Below are positions 60,401-64,000 of a DNA stretch of 64,000 nucleotides, one piece after another (position 1 is the first letter of the stretch; every line of letters begins with the position of its first letter). The stretch spans positions 47,608,501 to 47,672,500 of the forward strand of contig NC_081414.1 of NCBI RefSeq assembly GCF_030272615.1, read 5' to 3'. Origin of the DNA: Cryptomeria japonica. Its lineage: Eukaryota > Streptophyta > Pinopsida > Cupressales > Cupressaceae. Both the position numbers and the translations under genes were made by a program. The notes below the pieces were generated by a model. That model was not told the DNA's origin and made no database searches. It saw only the letters and a program-made list of their open reading frames with translations.

Positions 60401-60729
60401 TTTGTTTGCAACACAAATGAGGTGAAATGAGTCAATAAAATGTTTTAGAAGTGTTTTTTAGGTTATAATTTTCACTTTTTACAAGGCGGAATTGAAAAAA
60501 AAAAAAAAAAATTGCTTTGTTTTTTGACTTTATGGGCCGCCCAACCGCCCAGGTTCGACTGGGCCCGGGTTCAACTGGGTTTGACCTCGGGTTCGACTAG
60601 GTTCGACCAAGGTCAAACCCACCCTAGGTTTTTCAAACCCAGGTCGAACCGTACCCGTACCACGGACCCGGTCGAACCCGGAGCCGTACCAGGGCGTCCC
60701 AAGGGCGACCCCGATAACCTAGTTGGAAA
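57289..60729 (-). mobile_element. hAT transposon, apparently complete
   Basis: The element 57297-60721 (3425 bp) has a perfect 8 bp duplication GTTGGAAA (57289-57296 and 60722-60729). The ends read CCTAGGTTGCTGG and, reversed, TAGGTTATCGGGG. Both subterminal regions carry many GGTTCG/CGAACC motifs. It contains a three-exon transposase on the minus strand without stops. An AT dinucleotide run lies at 57408-57447. Intact ends, duplication and reading frame suggest recent movement. Confidence 0.92.
57653..60123 (-). CDS. hAT transposase with BED finger and DUF659 (3 exons)
   Basis: Exons are 60123-58984, 58838-58140 and 58009-57653 (732 codons), with GT-AG introns and matching phase 0. It would cut and paste the element. 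Exon one carries a BED-type finger (WKCHGCDIECN, then GHLCGIKRRG) and the DUF659 core: TIVSDGWKD and VITDNAKNC supply two catalytic Asp, and WTPCAVHSLNLML the CxxH motif. The hAT dimerisation domain spans exons two and three (SWWYFHGTCFQHLQPLA, SSASERNWSTYSFIH). The tail is acidic (EEEEEDEELDD). The start at 60123 (MTSTSSSIGN) is preferred; an in-frame Met exists at 60168 behind a hydrophobic stretch. A duplicated acceptor 60 bp upstream of exon three would lead to a stop. Confidence 0.9.
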
Positions 60730-61587
60730 TGTGGTCATCAATATTAATGCATATTCCAACAGTTGTGCACACATTTGTTGATGCTAGAATAGACTTACAA
60801 GGATGTGGAGTTTAGAAGGAGCTCATATAAGCCGCCATCAAGTGCTTCATGCCTAGTATCGATGCTAGAAGTATTACTGTGCATTCTTCTTCATGATTTG
60901 AGAATTAACAGTAATCTCCAGGAATATTACAACCTCCAGCTGCAGACATTAATCCACCTTCTACAAGCCTCACATTAATCCACCTTCTACAAGCCTCATC
61001 GGTCAATATAAAGACCACAATCCATCCGGGTATGTGATGAAGTGACTCAGATTTAATGTTGATCGTGTAATGTAACTCCTTTATGATATTTCAGTCTGAA
61101 ATGTTTAAATCATACCTGCAAATGTATGTACTCAGACCTGACTTGAAGTTATGTCCTGGTTTGTCATTGAAATAAGTTGTTGTTAATGTTAATGCAATAT
61201 TGTACTTTCACTTTGTATGCTCCTATCAACATTTGACATCAAAACATAAACACTCAACCCATAAATCAGAACTCAGAAAGCAAAAATCAGACTTTGCACA
61301 CAAACTGTTTGACAAAATGTCAATAGGTGAGAATCGAAAATGTAAGGTGGAATAGGAAGGGGTCGTTTCACAATATCCCCCAACTCTACCATTGCCCTCA
61401 CTACTCTGCAAACTGAACTCTTCCACAAATGCCCCAATTGCATGATTCTTCACTACAAGCTCCTTGAGACAAGCATGCAACACCCTACAACACTCCATGT
61501 GCTACAACACACCCAACTAACCATGCCACATTTAGAACATGCCCATACACCTACCCACCTCAAATGCCAACACCAAACTTGAACAGC
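60730..61587. other. No gene seen; short tandem repeat
   Basis: A 26 bp unit (CATTAATCCACCTTCTACAA...) is repeated in direct tandem near 60947-60998. Nothing else was recognised. Confidence 0.6.
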
Positions 61588-63012
61588 TGTAATGTCCCCT
61601 TCACACTAGTGCGCAGACATTCGTGGAGTTTGGCCTATTATTCGACCCTCATAGGCCAAGGAGTTTATGAGAGGGTCGTTTGGGCAGTTGCTTGTGGCTT
61701 CACATTCTATTTTTATATGATTTTTGGTGAGATAATGTGTTCTCACGTATGATGTCACATATGTTGCTAATTGCACTTTATATCCTAAAGATATTTTAAT
61801 ATTATCGAAAGTGCAATTAAATGTTATTTTATAAAAGGGAATCTTCTAGAAGGGAGGCTGATCCATGTGAGAAAAAAGAATAAATAGGGGATGAGTCTCA
61901 TTGTTTAGCATCGATTACTTGACATCTATATTGTGTTATTGAGTTGTGGAGCCTAAGGTTTCTGCAGTTGATCTACTTGTCTTTGGGAACAATAACTCCC
62001 ATAGATAGCATAACTGAGGAAGTGAAACATCTCTTGAAGGGTTGCATTTGGGAGGTGATAATTCAGTCATCTCATTGGTGCCTTATCCATGGCCCAAGGC
62101 CAATTTGCTTAAGTTCGATTTTAAGAAGTTGATGGAGACATTGTGAATGCTTGAGGATTTCATTGATTCTTTTCAAGGACCTGTTAGCATCTGCTTATTT
62201 CTGAGTTTAATCTCAGACATCTTTCATATTACCATCAGCCTAGGAAATACCACAATTTTTGCTCATAAGGGCCAAATGGTGCATTGATTTTACCTTCTGA
62301 CTGAAGCGCTCCCATCTTGAGGAGAAATTGATGGTCTTTAGTGTGGAAAGGAGATCGTGGCAGCTGCTGTTATTTAATTGAGGACTGAGGCACTTCAGAA
62401 ACAGGGGCGATTTTGGGAAAAGCCACGATTTGGTCTCAAGAAAGACTCCATCTTCCAGATATTGCTTGCTTCTTCAGCTACCATTTGGAGCGATCATATA
62501 ACAGGTTCTTGTCTTAGTTTCCATGTCAATTTGGGGTCAGTAATGTTGCTGTAGATGATATGATTTGAGCAGATATATATATATAATTCAAATCTGAGTT
62601 TGTATAAACAATTGCATTCAATAGGGAGTCAGTTTGGAGTCACATTTTGTCGTATATTTAATTAAAAATAAGTTGCAGGTCCCTATTTAGTATTATGTCT
62701 ATAATGATATCAGTTTTATGCCAAGTGTTTGTAGAAATGTCTCTTGGCAATAAATGCACATTTGTCATTTGAAATTCATAAAATGCATTGAAAATATCAA
62801 AAGAATCATTATGCATTGAGTTTGTAATGTTAGATATCATAGAAATCTTTTGCAAAGCATTTATGTGTCTTGGTGTCAATAACACACAAAGTTATCCGAC
62901 CGATGACTCAGACCAGCAGGCTAAAAGTTTGTATGTGAATTGTTTGATAATATTCCTTGAGCTATAAACATCAAGAATTTACATCAGACCAGACAAGGGA
63001 TATTACAACAGC
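61583..63012. mobile_element. Solo LTR, TGTAATGTCCCC family
   Basis: The unit 61588-63007 (1420 bp) starts TGTAATGTCCCC, ends AGGGATATTACA, and is flanked by ACAGC (61583-61587 and 63008-63012). No coding region was found. The interior differs from the 1.08 kb members; only the ends agree. Confidence 0.88.
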
Positions 63013-63649
63013 CAACATAGAGCCAAAATGTTGTGTTAAAGAAAAGCAAATATCAACATCACATCGAACAACCAACAATGCTGCCAACTTGCACAAGAGA
63101 AGCAATTTTGGACAATAGCCTCAATCAAAACCAACATAAACATCTCAAAACATGTAAAAAACAATATATCACACCCTCAAAGTATCACCATGCTTATGCT
63201 ATGACAAAATCTAACATAGAACAAAAACTCTACCTTTGACATGAAAATAAACATCATGTTAAAAATAACCAATTAATGATGTACACTATACAATAGGACT
63301 GCACAATGTAAGGAAAAGGTAAATAGACAAGTGATATAAAATGGATGTGTTGGGTACCCTTTACTTCATTGATCAACTTATTTTAGGCTAAGACATTACT
63401 ATTGGTATTTGACGACTAATCATGGTACCGGACTAAAATTTTGGTGACTTTGACAACCGCGTTTTCCCCCCCAAATCAACTAACAGGAGAGTGCAGGGTG
63501 GGAAAACCCCTCTTGTGGGGCCTGAGGGTGTATCCCCCCAAGGGGGGCCCAGGGTGAAGCCCACAATAGCGATTTGGGGGTAATGCGCCCAATAGGAGTT
63601 GTTGGGGGCAGCAACCCCGATGCAAAAATTGCCCATTATTTAATAAAAG
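63013..63649. other. No gene seen; G-rich block
   Basis: From about 63460 to 63625 there are runs of G and C (GGGGGGCCCAGGG, TTGGGGGCAGCAACCCC). The last resembles the TTGGGGGCAGCGCCCCC block in C1 near 3330. No function is assigned. Confidence 0.4.
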
Positions 63650-63769
63650 CTAAGTTGCCAATTCGGGTTTGGATTTGGGTTTGACAACCTAGTTCGCCGA
63701 TTCAGCAAAATTTTGAAATGGGTTTTGCGTTTGTTTGGGTTCATTGGTACAAAAACAATGTAAAAATTA

Positions 63770-63800
<31 letters not shown>

Positions 63801-64000
63801 ATATGTGTGTGTATATATATATGTGTTTGTGTATATCTATATATATGTGTGTATATGTGTGTATATATATGTATGTATATAAGTGTGTGTGTGTATATGT
63901 ATGTGTATATATATACTTCTTCATAGCAGTGTTAAATTTTAAATCATAGCATCATATAGGAGAGCTCACCGATTGGAACTTCTCATATAGGAGAGAAGCA
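63650..64000. mobile_element. End of a second hAT element, cut by the window edge
   Basis: CTAAGTTGCC, GGGTTTGG motifs, GCAAAATTTTGAAATGGG and TTTGGGTTCATTGGTAC match the left end of the hAT at 57297 in order and spacing. A TG/TA microsatellite (about 63769-63915) takes the place of its AT run, and CATAGCATCATA follows, as in the intact copy. The other end is outside the window. Confidence 0.75.

Noticed and set aside
56389-60931. A further complete solo LTR holding the hAT element
   Set aside because: The start fits, but GGAATATTACA at 60921-60931 is followed by ACCTC while CAATA precedes the start, so the duplication test fails.
63640-63926. Frames over the TG/TA microsatellite
   Set aside because: They read simple repeats as alternating residues and are not genes.

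Overview
The window looks like nuclear DNA of a seed plant with a very large, transposon-rich genome. A gymnosperm such as a conifer is the most likely source. This is an inference from the giant introns, the old nested LTR elements and the style of the repeats; no species marker was identified. Nothing bacterial or organellar was seen.

The only host gene I can support is a plastid isoamylase-type starch debranching enzyme, ISA3-like, on the minus strand. Seven consecutive exons lie at 44543-44395, 32737-32641, 30742-30506, 30386-30282, 1783-1679, 1334-1200 and 1008-922. All visible splice sites are GT-AG, all phases match, and no stop or frameshift interrupts the 305 codons. The gene continues past position 1 (rest of the GH13 barrel), and its first exon or exons lie upstream of 44543. 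Its introns measure about 11.7 kb, 1.9 kb, 119 bp, 28.5 kb, 344 bp and 191 bp.

The 28.5 kb intron holds a three-level nest. A Ty3/gypsy element of the Athila/Tat type (2478-27710, target duplication TCCAT) carries a 1.5 kb hAT-like element inside its 5' LTR (2610-4109). Its gag is split by a unit called B1 here (4875-19653, duplication CACAT). B1 is in turn split by a second member of the same family, B2 (8505-15883, duplication GTACC). Each B unit is about 7.4 kb net and is bounded by TGTTG...CAACA. Each carries one large minus-strand ORF of unknown function (intact, 1026 codons, in B2) behind a long leader that holds an array of palindromic motifs. No LTR pair, reverse transcriptase or transposase was seen in a B unit. 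This family is the best candidate in the window for something undescribed.

The 11.7 kb intron (32738-44394) holds a recent 625 bp tandem duplication, three solo-LTR-like units with exact 5 bp duplications, a small hAT-type element, a decayed copia fragment and a 130 bp hAT MITE. Upstream of the recognised exons (45835-53503) lies a decayed Ty1/copia element. Its leader is split by a hAT-like element, its gag is split by a solo LTR, and its 3' end is fused to part of an unrelated LTR. At 57297-60721 lies an apparently intact hAT transposon with a three-exon transposase and a perfect 8 bp duplication. Another solo LTR lies at 61588-63007, and the end of a second hAT element begins near 63650 and leaves the window.

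The parts do not form an operon or pathway. One conserved host gene is still readable through splicing, while LTR, hAT and B-type elements have filled its introns and upstream flank in datable layers.
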